Below are positions 50,681 to 59,216 of a DNA stretch of 64,000 nt, piece after piece. The notes below the pieces were generated by a model. The model saw nothing but the letters and a program-made list of their open reading frames with translations. It ran no database searches and was not told where the DNA came from. Source of the DNA: Streptomyces graminofaciens (GTDB lineage: Bacteria > Actinomycetota > Actinomycetes > Streptomycetales > Streptomycetaceae); the NCBI RefSeq assembly GCF_030294945.1, contig NZ_AP018448.1, forward strand, positions 7,222,001 through 7,286,000, written 5' to 3'. The position numbers and the translations under genes are program-made. The first letter of the stretch is position 1, and each line of letters starts with the position of its first letter.

Positions 50681-52738
50681 ATGGCGATCAAGGTTCTGCC
50701 CGCGTCGCCTGCGCAGGTCGAGTTGATCGACAAGGCCGTGACGCTGGGTGATCGCTACACAAAGACGCTGGGGCTGCTGACGCCTCCCGCGTATCGACAG
50801 GCGGCGGAGAACGGAGGGCTCCTGGTCGCCGTCGAAGCGGACGAAGTGATCGGCTACGCGCTGTTCGGGCTCCCCAAGAGGAGTGCCCATATACGTCTCG
50901 CCCACCTATGCGTTGCGGAGGAACAGCGCGGCCGGGGTATCGCACGACTGCTGGTGGAGGCCATCAAGCAGCGATATCCACAACGGCTCGGCATCAAGGC
51001 CAAATGCCGACGGGACTACGAACTCAGCGACATGTGGACGAGCCTGGGGTTCGTCCCGAACGGCGAGGTGCGCGGACGCGGCCGGGATGGAGAGATCCTC
51101 GACGGATGGTGGCTGGACCTCGGGCACCCTGACCTGTTCACGGAGGTGGAGAGCGACGCGCTGCTGGTGGTGACCGTCGACCACGGTGTCTTCGCCGATC
51201 TGCGCGGACTCGCGGAAACGGACGACGCGGAGGAGTCCCGCGCGCTGGAGGCGGGCTGGATGACGGACCTCGTCGAACTCGCCTACACGCCCCAACTGGT
51301 CCACCAGATCCGGGACGTCGGCGATACCGCCGAGCGTCAGCACCAGAGGGCAGCGCTCTACGGCCTACGCCAGCTCACCCCTGCCTCCGAGGCTGTGGCC
51401 GAACGAACGGCTGAATTGCTGAAGGCAGCCGCGGAGTCGCTTGCAGACCTCCCCGTCGACGCGACACTCCGACGCTGCCTGCACTACGTGGCCGAGACAT
51501 CGTGCGCCGGCCTTCAAGTCCTGGCCACCCGGAACCCGCTCCTGTCCCGCCTTGCCGACGTGGCTTGGGAAGTCGCCCGTGTCCGCGTCGTGGCGCCCTC
51601 CACCGTGACGCTCCACGTGGACGAATTGCGGCAAGCCCAGGTGTATCGCCCCGCCGATCTGATGGGCACGGAGTTCCGGTCGAGCGAGGTGGCACCAGGT
51701 GGGGAGGACGAGCTGGTCGCCTTCTTCAACCAGTCGGGCGGCGACGACGGCTCGGCTTTCGCCGAGCGTCTTCGGTCGCTGACCGATGACACAGTCGTGT
51801 GGCGTCGAGAGCTGCTGAGGGACGGGCAGGGCCATCCGGTCGCCCTCTACGCATGGGCGTTGGACGGTCGGACTCTGATCGTCCCCGTACTGCGCACCGC
51901 AGGCCATCCGCTGGAAGAGACCCTGGCCAGGCAGCTTCTCTTCCTGCTGAAGCGCCATGGGCGCGACTGCGGGGCGGAGATCATGCGCATCAGCGACCCG
52001 CACCTCTCCGCTGTAGCCAAGGCTGCCGCTGGGGACGACGGCTTCTTCGAGCATGACGGCAAGTTCGTGGCCCTCCTGGTGAACGTGTGCGGTACGGCAG
52101 CCGAGGTGGAGGCGGTGGCCGGCGGACTCGCCCGCGAACTGACCGTGGAAGCGGCCTCACTTCACGCTGGGATGCCAGCCGAGGTGGCCTCTGTGGTGGA
52201 GCGCGCTTGGTGGCCGGCGAAGGTCATCGACTCGGAGCTGCCGTCCTTCCTGGTGCCGATTGAACCGCGCTGGTCCACTGAACTGTTCAACGTCCCGGCC
52301 ATGCTGCTGCCTCGCAGCGACGTACTGGGGATCAGTCGGGAGCACGTCTACTACCGGTCTTCCGGGCACCGAGGCGAGAGCGTTCCCGCCCGTCTGCTTT
52401 GGTACGTCAGCAAGGGCACTGCAGGTATGGACGGCCAGATGGTGGTGGGCAGTTCACGTCTCGACGAGGTGCTCATCGACACACCTGACACCCTCTTCTC
52501 GAAATTCGAACACCTGGGCGTATATGGTCGGGGTGAGGTTAAAGCAGCCGCTGACGCCTCGGGCCGAGCCATGGCGCTGAGGTTCTCGGATGCCGAGATC
52601 TTCCCCAAGCCGGTGACGCTGCGGCGATTGACCTCCCTCACCAAGGAGCTGGGACTACCGTTGTCGCTGATCTCGCTGTCGAAGATCAGTAACGAGCTGT
52701 TCCAGGCGGTCTACAAAGAGGGGCACCGAACGACGTGA
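50681..52738 (+). CDS. GNAT acetyltransferase fused to PIN-like and C-terminal domain
   Basis: 685 aa, ATG 50681 with TGGAGGGGG upstream. Residues 1-150 are a GNAT domain (IRLAHLCVAEEQRGRGIARL with acetyl-CoA loop Q82-R-G-R-G-I-A88). Residues about 160-308 resemble a PIN nuclease fold: LLVVTVDHGVFADL (Asp167) at the start and TSCAGLQVLATRNPLLSRLA near the end. The usual acidic positions appear as Cys266 and Asn285, so nuclease activity is doubtful. The remaining ~370 aa are of unknown type; part (LLPRSDVLGISREHVYYRSS) may be PUA/EVE-like. The stop overlaps the ASCH gene. Neighbouring integrase suggests a cargo stress, toxin-antitoxin or defence module. Confidence 0.75.
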   Translation: MAIKVLPASPAQVELIDKAVTLGDRYTKTLGLLTPPAYRQAAENGGLLVAVEADEVIGYALFGLPKRSAHIRLAHLCVAEEQRGRGIARLLVEAIKQRYPQRLGIKAKCRRDYELSDMWTSLGFVPNGEVRGRGRDGEILDGWWLDLGHPDLFTEVESDALLVVTVDHGVFADLRGLAETDDAEESRALEAGWMTDLVELAYTPQLVHQIRDVGDTAERQHQRAALYGLRQLTPASEAVAERTAELLKAAAESLADLPVDATLRRCLHYVAETSCAGLQVLATRNPLLSRLADVAWEVARVRVVAPSTVTLHVDELRQAQVYRPADLMGTEFRSSEVAPGGEDELVAFFNQSGGDDGSAFAERLRSLTDDTVVWRRELLRDGQGHPVALYAWALDGRTLIVPVLRTAGHPLEETLARQLLFLLKRHGRDCGAEIMRISDPHLSAVAKAAAGDDGFFEHDGKFVALLVNVCGTAAEVEAVAGGLARELTVEAASLHAGMPAEVASVVERAWWPAKVIDSELPSFLVPIEPRWSTELFNVPAMLLPRSDVLGISREHVYYRSSGHRGESVPARLLWYVSKGTAGMDGQMVVGSSRLDEVLIDTPDTLFSKFEHLGVYGRGEVKAAADASGRAMALRFSDAEIFPKPVTLRRLTSLTKELGLPLSLISLSKISNELFQAVYKEGHRTT

Positions 52739-53214
52739 ACGATCCGGAACGCGCGATGCTGCTGTCCGTCCACCCGCGCTTCGCCACCGCGATCCTGGTC
52801 GGCAGTAAGACGGTGGAGGTCCGCCGCCAACGCGTCGCCGCGCCTCCCGGAACCCCAGTTCTGCTCTACGCGACCGCGCCCACCATGGCCCTGGTGGGCA
52901 TGGCGCGCATTGCCGCGGTACATGTCGCCTCTCCCAAGGAGGTCTGGTTGGCTCACCGCAGCCAGACGGGGATCACCAGGCGGGAGTACGACGCCTACAT
53001 GAATGGTGCGACCCAGGCGAGTGGTCTGACGCTGGAGGATCCGGTTTCCTTTGACGAACCGGTGACACTCGGGGCATTGCGGGCCGCGGGGACGTTCCAC
53101 CCTCCCCAGAGTTACCGCTACATGAAGGGCGATGACCTTCGTCAGGTGGCGGTTGCAGGACCGGTCGTAGGCACCGCTCTTCGTGAGGTGCTGGGAGACC
53201 TGGTGCCTGCGTAA
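52735..53214 (+). CDS. ASCH-domain protein
   Basis: 159 aa from GTG 52735, overlapping the previous stop (GTGA). An ASCH/PUA-superfamily beta-barrel: MLLSVHPRFATAILVGSKTV, EVRRQRVAAPPGTPVLLYAT, ALVGMARIAAVHVASPKEVW. It matches the COG4933-type predicted RNA-binding regulators. Basic residues VEVRRQR line the expected nucleic-acid cleft. The coupled start suggests it works in a complex or pathway with the GNAT/PIN-like protein, for instance as an RNA-binding partner or antitoxin. That partnership is inferred from gene order only. Confidence 0.85.
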   Translation: MNDPERAMLLSVHPRFATAILVGSKTVEVRRQRVAAPPGTPVLLYATAPTMALVGMARIAAVHVASPKEVWLAHRSQTGITRREYDAYMNGATQASGLTLEDPVSFDEPVTLGALRAAGTFHPPQSYRYMKGDDLRQVAVAGPVVGTALREVLGDLVPA

Positions 53215-53272
53215 GGTCGCGGTCGGAGTCCTGCGCGCTCGGAGATTCTGGTGCGGGACTTGCCGTACGTGA

Positions 53273-54019
53273 TCAGCCGAAGAGCAGCGTCGCCCAAGGC
53301 TGAGCCGGAACAACGCCGCCGTGGTGTGAGCACGCACCTCGCCGACCGATTGAAGTGGACGGCCATCCATCGGCGCAGTGAGCAGGCGACGGCATCTCGA
53401 CCCGTCTGACTTCGGTGGGCGCCCGTTCTATCCGGGAGGCAGCGGCGGCGAAATCGGCCCCGAAGCATTCTCGGTGATCGAGAACAACGCGTGCTGCCTG
53501 CCCGGCCAAGTCCCGCTTCTCGGAGTACGCGCTGGATATGTCCAGCTCGGTCGCGGAGGTGGCGTCGAGGCTTCCCAGGTCGTCGGGGAACTCGGTCCCG
53601 AGCTGCAGGATGCTGATGTTCGGGTCGCCGGCGAACACCAGGGGAATCCGGACGGCGCGGGCCTTGTCGCTCAGGGCCAGTGCCTGGGTCCGGTGTGGCT
53701 GGCACATGGACTCGTGCTCATCGTCCTTCCATCCGTTCCAGATGCCGACACCGAGGCCGGTGAACACGGCCACGGTGACGAGGGCGACCACAGTAAGGAT
53801 GGCCCGTCGCTCCCGTTCCGCCCGCTGTCTTGCTCTCTCGGCCCGAGCCCTCGCCTCCTGTGCGGCGGCTTCGCGCTCTGCTCCAGTGGCATGGTGTCGG
53901 CAGCCCTTCCCGATCTCCGGCGGGAGCTTGCATGGCGACCCCTTCTTCGTGGGGCGACCACAGCGCGCTGCCGCTCGGCGCCTGCGGGAACGGTCGTACC
54001 TGGTGGGCATGCCGGGCAT
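53273..54019 (-). CDS. membrane protein with N-terminal Cys motif and DUF3761-like tail
   Basis: 248 aa from ATG 54019; ATG 54010 is possible. N-terminal CGRPTKKGSPCKLPPEIGKG then CRHHA, a small metal-binding-like cluster common in phage and mobile-element proteins. Then an Arg/Ala/Glu coiled coil (about 45-70), one membrane span ILTVVALVTVAVFTGLGVGI (about 73-92), and an extracytoplasmic region. The C-terminal CADGWPSTSIGRRGACSHHG resembles the DUF3761 motif. No signal peptide; the coiled coil would stay in the cytoplasm. Function unknown. Confidence 0.75.
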   Translation of the reverse strand: MPGMPTRYDRSRRRRAAARCGRPTKKGSPCKLPPEIGKGCRHHATGAEREAAAQEARARAERARQRAERERRAILTVVALVTVAVFTGLGVGIWNGWKDDEHESMCQPHRTQALALSDKARAVRIPLVFAGDPNISILQLGTEFPDDLGSLDATSATELDISSAYSEKRDLAGQAARVVLDHRECFGADFAAAASRIERAPTEVRRVEMPSPAHCADGWPSTSIGRRGACSHHGGVVPAQPWATLLFG

Positions 54020-54249
54020 TGTGAACTACCCGGCCACACCGGCGCCGCGCAACCGGCCCTTTGCGTAAGCGACTTGGTTGCCATTTGCTCGACCTGTGGT
54101 GCGGGTCACACGAAATGCGTCTCGCCATTTGAGACGAACGAGGATTGGGTGGCGCAAGGTGATGTCCGGGGGTCCTGGGTGCGGCTGTTCGGCCCCGACT
54201 TAGGGCACACAGAGGGCACGGAACCCCCAAATTGGACTAGACAACAAAC

Positions 54250-54276
54250 AAACCCCAGGCCGCTGACCTGGGGTTT
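54250..54276 (-). terminator. Rho-independent terminator of tRNA-Gly
   Basis: Perfect 10-bp arms AAACCCCAGG / CCTGGGGTTT with a 7-base loop. On the minus strand it follows the tRNA 3' end by 8 bases and is itself followed by a T-rich tract (TTTGTTTGTTG). Confidence 0.85.
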
Positions 54277-54284
54277 CATCGTGG

Positions 54285-54355
54285 AGCGGGTGACGAGAAT
54301 CGAACTCGCGCTCTCAGCTTGGGAAGCTGATGTTCTACCATTAAACTACACCCGC
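54285..54355 (-). tRNA. tRNA-Gly, anticodon CCC
   Basis: 71 nt with a complete cloverleaf. Acceptor GCGGGTG/CACCCGC, D-stem GTTT/GAAC, anticodon stem TCAGC/GCTGA with loop TTCCCAA (anticodon CCC), T-stem GCGAG/CTCGT with loop TTCGATT, discriminator T. No encoded CCA. It reads leftwards, so its 3' end faces the accessory region with the integrase. That makes it a possible attachment site for the element, although no second copy of its 3' end was found in the window. Confidence 0.97.
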
Positions 54356-54636
54356 GTAAGACGCCGGTCGGTGCCGGTGTCGGAACGCGTCGTCACTTTA
54401 CCTCATGTCGGGCCCCGCGTGCTGAAGGCGCGGGGTCCGGGTGCGTTGGGGGGTGGGGATGGGGCTGCGGGTGGCGGGAGTTGGGGCGTACGGTGGGGGC
54501 GTGGAAGAGGGTCCGGGTGGGCCTCCGTCGGGATCGGAGTGCCGCCTGGAGGGCCGTCCCTTTCATCCCGTAATGTGGCTTTCGTCGTCAGGTCATCAGC
54601 CAGACGCGGCTCTTGGGGAAGGGACTCTTGGACTTG

Positions 54637-54795
54637 ATGGAGCGCACCGTCGTCCGTTGTGCCGATGGGCACGTGTTCAGCACCGCTTCGTTCCCGATGC
54701 AGCAGGCCGAGCGCCTCGGCCCCGGCCGGCTCATCCGCTGCCCTCGTTGCGCCCGGCTGCGCAGCGTCGTCCCGGTGGCGTTGGAGAAGCGGTAG
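54637..54795 (+). CDS. small zinc-ribbon-like protein
   Basis: 52 aa from ATG 54637; an upstream in-frame start near 54613 would add eight residues. CADGHVFSTASFPMQQAERL is followed by LIRCPRCARLRSVVPV. The first cysteine and the later CPRC could hold zinc, giving a C...C-x2-C ribbon of the type found in many short Streptomyces proteins. GGGGAAGGG lies upstream. Followed by low-complexity DNA and then dcd. Confidence 0.7.
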   Translation: MERTVVRCADGHVFSTASFPMQQAERLGPGRLIRCPRCARLRSVVPVALEKR

Positions 54796-54872
54796 CGGCA
54801 GCAGTTGTCGTAGCGGTAGCAGGGCCGGTGGTAGTGGTAGCAGTCGCGGCAGCCGGTGTGTTGTCGTAGTCG
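54783..54872. repeat. imperfect GTAGC/GCAGC-rich low-complexity repeat
   Basis: A run of GTAGCGGCAG, GTCGTAGCGGTAGCAG, GTAGTGGTAGCAG and similar units after the zinc-ribbon gene stop. No coding function is likely, since frames are interrupted by TAG. Confidence 0.6.
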
Positions 54873-54933
54873 ACGGGCGCGCGGGGCTCCTCCTGGTTGG
54901 AGGGGGTCCGCGCGTCTTGCGTATCCTCGGGGC

Positions 54934-55509
54934 GTGCTTCTCTCAGACAAGGACATCCGGGCCGAGATCGACGCCGGTCGGGTGCGGATCGACCCGTACG
55001 ACGAATCCATGGTGCAGCCGTCGAGTGTCGACGTGCGTCTCGACCGCTTTTTCCGGGTGTTCGAGAACCACCGCTATCCCCATATCGACCCCTCCATCGA
55101 ACAGTCGGATCTCACTCGGCTCGTCGAGCCTGAGGGGGACGAGCCGTTCATCCTTCACCCCGGTGAGTTCGTGCTCGCCTCCACCTACGAGGTCATCTCC
55201 CTTCCCGATGATCTTGCTTCCCGGCTCGAAGGGAAGAGTTCGCTCGGGCGGCTCGGGCTCGTCACGCACTCCACGGCGGGGTTCATCGATCCGGGTTTCT
55301 CCGGGCATGTGACTCTCGAACTGTCCAATCTCGCCACTCTGCCCATCAAGCTCTGGCCCGGAATGAAGATCGGGCAGCTCTGCCTGTTCAAGCTCAGTTC
55401 GCCGGCCGAATTCCCTTACGGCAGTGAGCGGTACGGGTCCCGTTACCAGGGGCAGCGCGGGCCCACCGCCTCCCGTTCCTTCCTGAACTTCCACAGGACG
55501 CAGGTGTGA
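54934..55509 (+). CDS. dcd: dCTP deaminase
   Basis: 191 aa from GTG 54934. Classic Dcd/dUTPase-fold enzyme: [73 protein letters not shown] with the catalytic glutamate, and [14 protein letters not shown] at the C-terminus. It deaminates dCTP to dUTP (in some actinobacteria onward to dUMP) for thymidylate synthesis. The homotrimer is cytoplasmic. Followed 4 bp later by the phosphoribosyltransferase gene. Confidence 0.97.
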   Translation: MLLSDKDIRAEIDAGRVRIDPYDESMVQPSSVDVRLDRFFRVFENHRYPHIDPSIEQSDLTRLVEPEGDEPFILHPGEFVLASTYEVISLPDDLASRLEGKSSLGRLGLVTHSTAGFIDPGFSGHVTLELSNLATLPIKLWPGMKIGQLCLFKLSSPAEFPYGSERYGSRYQGQRGPTASRSFLNFHRTQV

Positions 55510-55513
55510 AGGC

Positions 55514-56023
55514 ATGAGCGGGATCCGCGAGAACCTGACCTACGAGGCGTTCGGCGCCGCCGTGCGTGAGCTCGCGCAGACCATCGCCGACGACGGGTAC
55601 GAGCCCGACATCGTGCTCTCCATCGCCCGGGGTGGCGTTTTTGTGGCCGGTGGGCTCGCCTACGCCCTCGACTGCAAGAACATCCATCTGGTGAATGTCG
55701 AGTTCTATACGGGGGTGGGGACGACTCTCGAAATGCCCGTCATGCTCGCTCCCGTCCCCAATGCCATCGACTTCTCCGACAAGAAAGTCCTCATCACGGA
55801 CGACGTGGCCGATACGGGTAAGACGCTCAAGCTCGTTCATGACTTCTGCGTCGGCGCCGTGGCCGAGGTGCGGTCCGCCGTGATCTATGAGAAGTCCCAG
55901 TCCCTCGTGAAGTGCGACTACGTGTGGAAGCGGACCGATGAGTGGATCAATTTTCCGTGGAGTGTCCTGCCTCCGGTACATAAGTCGGGAGAAGCGGCAA
56001 AGCCGAACATGGAAGCGCTCTGA
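55514..56023 (+). CDS. phosphoribosyltransferase
   Basis: 169 aa, ATG 55514. Type I phosphoribosyltransferase with the PRPP-binding loop VLITDDVADTGKTLKLV (about residues 93-109) and IVLSIARGGVFVAGGLAYAL at the pyrophosphate loop. It belongs to the xanthine/hypoxanthine-guanine or Gpt-like group often found next to dcd in Streptomyces. It probably salvages a purine base; the substrate is not certain from sequence. Likely co-transcribed with dcd. A strong hairpin follows. Confidence 0.9.
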   Translation: MSGIRENLTYEAFGAAVRELAQTIADDGYEPDIVLSIARGGVFVAGGLAYALDCKNIHLVNVEFYTGVGTTLEMPVMLAPVPNAIDFSDKKVLITDDVADTGKTLKLVHDFCVGAVAEVRSAVIYEKSQSLVKCDYVWKRTDEWINFPWSVLPPVHKSGEAAKPNMEAL

Positions 56024-56049
56024 CCTGCGCGTGCTTCGCAGTTCGTGAT

Positions 56050-56090
56050 GCACGAGGGCCCCTCGACAGATCGTCCGGGGGCCCTCGTGC
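56050..56090. terminator. hairpin terminator after phosphoribosyltransferase gene
   Basis: Perfect 13-bp arms GCACGAGGGCCCC / GGGGCCCTCGTGC with a 15-base loop, 27 bp after the stop at 56023. Ends the dcd operon and also lies before the convergent small gene at 56139. Confidence 0.8.
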
Positions 56091-56138
56091 TGTCCACGAT
56101 GGTGGCCGACCTCCCTCGGTCCGCTCCGGACGGCCCGG

Positions 56139-56324
56139 CTACCGCTCCGACTGCGGCGGCTGCAATGACGATCCCGTCTGACGGCCGGCGATGGCTGCGG
56201 CGAGTGCCAGTAGGGCTTCGACCTGTGCGGCCCGGGCACGGTCTTCATACGAGGCCAGCTTTCCGAGCTTCATCGATGCCAATAGATCGCTCGCGGCTTG
56301 GGCGTGTTGTTCGTAGCTGGCCAT
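56139..56324 (-). CDS. small hypothetical protein
   Basis: 61 aa, ATG 56324 preceded by GGGGAG. Entirely helical sequence: MASYEQHAQAASDLLASMKL, GKLASYEDRARAAQVEALLA, LAAAIAGRQ. No cysteines, no membrane span, no known motif. It looks like a small cytoplasmic helical-hairpin protein conserved in style with many Streptomyces short orphans. Confidence 0.7.
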   Translation of the reverse strand: MASYEQHAQAASDLLASMKLGKLASYEDRARAAQVEALLALAAAIAGRQTGSSLQPPQSER

Positions 56325-56397
56325 GCGGAACTCCCCAGTGAGTTGGGTTGGTCGTGGGAGCGGAAACCGTACTACGTCGAGTGACAGCGGTAACGAC

Positions 56398-56456
56398 AGC
56401 GGTAACGAGTGAGGGGCTCCCGGCAGAACGCCGGGAGCCCCTCACTCGTTACCGCT
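56398..56456. terminator. very long perfect hairpin
   Basis: 27-bp perfect arms (56398-56424 and 56430-56456) with a 5-base loop AGAAC. The core is GAGGGGCTCCCGGC/GCCGGGAGCCCCTC and the ends carry AGCGGTAACGAGT. It lies 11 bp after the stop of the Yip1-like gene (56468, minus) and upstream of the small minus gene, so it terminates the former. Part of the arm (AGCGGTAACGA) is also directly repeated just outside. Confidence 0.85.
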
Positions 56457-56467
56457 CGCATCCGCCC

Positions 56468-57415
56468 CTAGAACGTGCCCAGCTTGATGATCGACAGGAT
56501 CGCGATCAGCTGGATCGCCGAGGCGCCGAGAGCCTTCGGCCACGGCAGGTCGTGGGACTTGGAGACCATCAGGGTGAGCAGGGCGCCCGCCGCGACCCAT
56601 GTGGCCCAGCCGAGGATCTGGACGAACGAGGCGTCGCCGCCCGCGAACATCGCCACCACCAGGCGGGGCGCGTCCGTGAGGGACATGATCAGCATGGAGA
56701 GGCCGACCGTGGGCTGCCACGCGCCGTCGCCGCCGAGCTGGCGGGCCAGGGTGTGGGTTACCACGCCCAGGACGAAGGTGCTGACCACCATCGCCACGGC
56801 GGTGATCAGAACGATCGGCACCGCGTTCGAGAGCGTGGCCTTTATGGCGTCCTCGCGGGCCGTGTCGAAGCCGAACACCGCGAGCAGGCCGTAGAGGAAG
56901 GTCACGATGAGGGCGGGGGCCCACATCGCGTAGTCCCGCATGACGAGGAAGGTCCGGCTCGGGCTGGTGACGATGCCCTTCAGCAGTTCCTTCCAGGGGA
57001 GGCGAGGACCCGCCGGCGGGGCAGGGGCCTGGCCGGCGCGGTAGGCGTCGCTCTGGGTGTACGGGTCTTCGCCGACCGAGAACATCTGGGTGTGGCCGGG
57101 GTTGTTCGCCGCGTACGGGTCGGCGCCGGGGCCGCCGCCGTGGGGGTGTCCGCCGTCGTCGCCGAAGTACTCCGGCTCGCCGTGGTTCCCATGACCCCCG
57201 TGCGTGCCGTAGCCCGGCCGGGTGCCGCCACCCTGCGTCTGCGGCCAGCCCGGACGACCGCCGCCCTGGCCGCCGTACGGCGGTTGCGGGGGCGTCTGGG
57301 CGTAGCCGTACGACGGGCCGCCGCGCTGCGGGGCCTGCTGTCCGTGCGGGGGGTTTTGCGGTCGCGCTTGAGGAGCGCCGTTGTCCCGGCCGCGTCCGAT
57401 CCTGAATCCAGCCAC
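56468..57415 (-). CDS. Yip1-family membrane protein with Pro/Gly-rich N-terminus
   Basis: 315 aa from GTG 57415 (VAGFRIGRGRDNGAP). The first ~150 residues are Gly/Pro/Gln/His-rich and disordered. The C-terminal ~165 residues hold five membrane spans of the Yip1 domain (WKELLKGIVTSPSRTFLVMR, ALIVTFLYGLLAVFGF, PIVLITAVAMVVSTFVLGVV, ILGWATWVAAGALLTLMV, AIQLIAILSIIKLGTF). An upstream in-frame start at 57496 is possible, but its sequence looks like untranslated GC-rich DNA. Role unknown; integral membrane. Confidence 0.85.
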   Translation of the reverse strand: MAGFRIGRGRDNGAPQARPQNPPHGQQAPQRGGPSYGYAQTPPQPPYGGQGGGRPGWPQTQGGGTRPGYGTHGGHGNHGEPEYFGDDGGHPHGGGPGADPYAANNPGHTQMFSVGEDPYTQSDAYRAGQAPAPPAGPRLPWKELLKGIVTSPSRTFLVMRDYAMWAPALIVTFLYGLLAVFGFDTAREDAIKATLSNAVPIVLITAVAMVVSTFVLGVVTHTLARQLGGDGAWQPTVGLSMLIMSLTDAPRLVVAMFAGGDASFVQILGWATWVAAGALLTLMVSKSHDLPWPKALGASAIQLIAILSIIKLGTF

Positions 57416-57588
57416 GTCATCGAACGTACCTGGTCCGGCGCGACCGCGTGCCGGACCGGGGCCAACCGGCCCGGCTTTGCGGCCGAGCTGTGACATCCCC
57501 TAAGGGACCGTCAGGGAGTAAGCAGGGGGTAAGTAGGTGGTAAATAGGGGGTTGTCGGTGGTTCGTCAGAGGTTCGCCGGATGACCGT

Positions 57589-57643
57589 CAGTCGATCGCC
57601 AGTCGATCGCCAGTCGATCGTCAGCGGCTCGTCAGTGGCTCGC
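57589..57643. repeat. 11-bp minisatellite at 3' end of FG-GAP gene
   Basis: Five units: CAGTCGATCGC (57589), CAGTCGATCGC (57600), CAGTCGATCGT (57611), CAGCGGCTCGT (57622) and CAGTGGCTCGC (57633). The last two run into the final codons of the FG-GAP gene. Confidence 0.85.
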
Positions 57644-59119
57644 CAGGGTTTTGCCGTACGACAAGGCCGTTGACGGGGACGGGAGGCCGAGCTTCGCGGG
57701 GGTGAGGGCGTAGGACGTGGCCGAGGAGAGCTTCGGGAAGAGCCAGACCCCGCCCGACTTCGCGTTCTCGCCGGGGGCGCCGACCGTCGCGTCGGGGATG
57801 CCGTCGCCGTCGTAGTCGCCCGTCGCCACGGCCGTGCCGAAGGCGTCGCCGGTCTCCGCGACGCCGGGGACGCGCGGGGTGTCCTGGTTGTACGCGACGC
57901 TCGTGGCCTCGCCGAAGGGGTCGACGAGCCCGGTCTTGCTGCTCAGCAGCAGGGTGGCGGCGCCCGCGGCCTTGCGGGTGCCGATGGCCTCGCCGGGGGC
58001 GCCCGCGATCAGGTCGTCGCGGCCGTCGCGGTTCCAGTCCAGTACGGCCAGCGAGGCGCCGAAGCGGTCGCCGTCCTCGGCGCGGCCGTACACGCCGACC
58101 GTGTCCTGGTTGAGGGTCTGGGAGCGAGAGCCGAAGGAGCTCTTGGCGCCGTACAGGACGTGGATGCCGCCGCCCTTCGCGTACTCCTCCGGGCCGCACG
58201 GGTCGTCGATGTTCTCGTCGGCGATCTCGCGGCACTCGCCGAGGGCCAGGTCGTCCAGGCCGTCGCCGTCGAAGTCGCCGGTGGCGAGGGCGGAGGCGGC
58301 GCCGTTGTCCGAGTTCCAGGTGTTGGCCATGGTCCGGTCGGCCGGGTCCCAGGCCCACAGCCGCACGTGCGACTGGGTGTAGGGGGCGTTCACCGTGTGG
58401 TACGCGATCGCCAGGTCGTCCGTGCCGTCGGCGGTGAAGTCGCCGGTGGCGAGGAGCGGGGCGCGGCCGCCCATGGGGGTGTCGACGACCGTGGTGACGA
58501 CGACGTCCTCTCCGCCGTCGACGACTGCGATGAGGACGACCTTATCCCGGCCGCCGATCACGATGTCCCGGCCGCCGTCGCCGGTCAGGTCCGCCGCGGC
58601 GACCGACAGGCCGTACGCGGCGGAGGCGGACGGGCCGGTGAGGACGTTCGAGCCCGGGCCGGGCCGGCCCTTCGTGGCGCTCTTCGAGCCGCCCACCGCG
58701 ACGACCACGCCCGCGTCCGTGTGGCCGTTCACGTCCTCGCCGGGGGCGCCGACGAGCAGCTCCGCCACACCGTCGCCGTTCGTGTCGGCGAGGGCCACGG
58801 CGGCGCCGAAACGGTCGCCCGCCTCCGGGGTGCCGGGGATCTCGGGGGTGGCCTGGCTGACCCGGATGCCGCCGTGGGCGCCGATGCCCTTGGGGCCGCC
58901 CCACAGGACGTGCACGTAACCGGCCTTCGCCTTGCCGCCGACGGCGGCGTCGGGGACGCCGACGGCCAGGTCCGCGTACCCGTCCGCGTTGAAGTCGCTG
59001 GTGACGGGGGTGGGTTGGGGACCGGCGGCGGTCGCGGTGGGCGCGAGGGCCAGCCCGGCAGTGGTGGCCGCGACCACGGTGGCGGCGAGGGCGTACGTCC
59101 GTATGGTCCGTCTGTGCAC
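57632..59119 (-). CDS. secreted FG-GAP/VCBS repeat beta-propeller protein
   Basis: 495 aa from GTG 59119 with CTGGAG upstream. Signal peptide about 1-32 (ALAATVVAATTAGLALAPTA). Then seven or so FG-GAP repeats with calcium-type DxNxDGxxDLAVG motifs (SDFNADGYADLAVGVPDA, DTNGDGVAELLVGAPGED, ATGDFDGDGLDDLALGE, VLDWNRDGRDDLIAGAPGEA, ATGDYDGDGIPDATVGAPGE), like the integrin alpha-chain propeller. Exported, perhaps cell-surface. Substrate unknown. A homologous C-terminus is cut by the window end at 63639-64000. Flanked on both sides by 11-bp minisatellites. Confidence 0.92.
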   Translation of the reverse strand: MHRRTIRTYALAATVVAATTAGLALAPTATAAGPQPTPVTSDFNADGYADLAVGVPDAAVGGKAKAGYVHVLWGGPKGIGAHGGIRVSQATPEIPGTPEAGDRFGAAVALADTNGDGVAELLVGAPGEDVNGHTDAGVVVAVGGSKSATKGRPGPGSNVLTGPSASAAYGLSVAAADLTGDGGRDIVIGGRDKVVLIAVVDGGEDVVVTTVVDTPMGGRAPLLATGDFTADGTDDLAIAYHTVNAPYTQSHVRLWAWDPADRTMANTWNSDNGAASALATGDFDGDGLDDLALGECREIADENIDDPCGPEEYAKGGGIHVLYGAKSSFGSRSQTLNQDTVGVYGRAEDGDRFGASLAVLDWNRDGRDDLIAGAPGEAIGTRKAAGAATLLLSSKTGLVDPFGEATSVAYNQDTPRVPGVAETGDAFGTAVATGDYDGDGIPDATVGAPGENAKSGGVWLFPKLSSATSYALTPAKLGLPSPSTALSYGKTLASH

Positions 59120-59216
59120 GAGGGCTCCAGGTGGGTGGCCGAGCGGGAGCCGAAACTGCGGCTCTGTTCGTTCACCTGTGTGACACCTGGAGGGCGTGCG
59201 GGGTTGTGCGGTCCCG

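Noticed and set aside
54783..54872. Repetitive coding protein (Tyr/His/Arg-rich on the minus strand)
   Set aside because: Reading frames on both strands are artefacts of the GTAGC repeat with no start signal or conserved domain.
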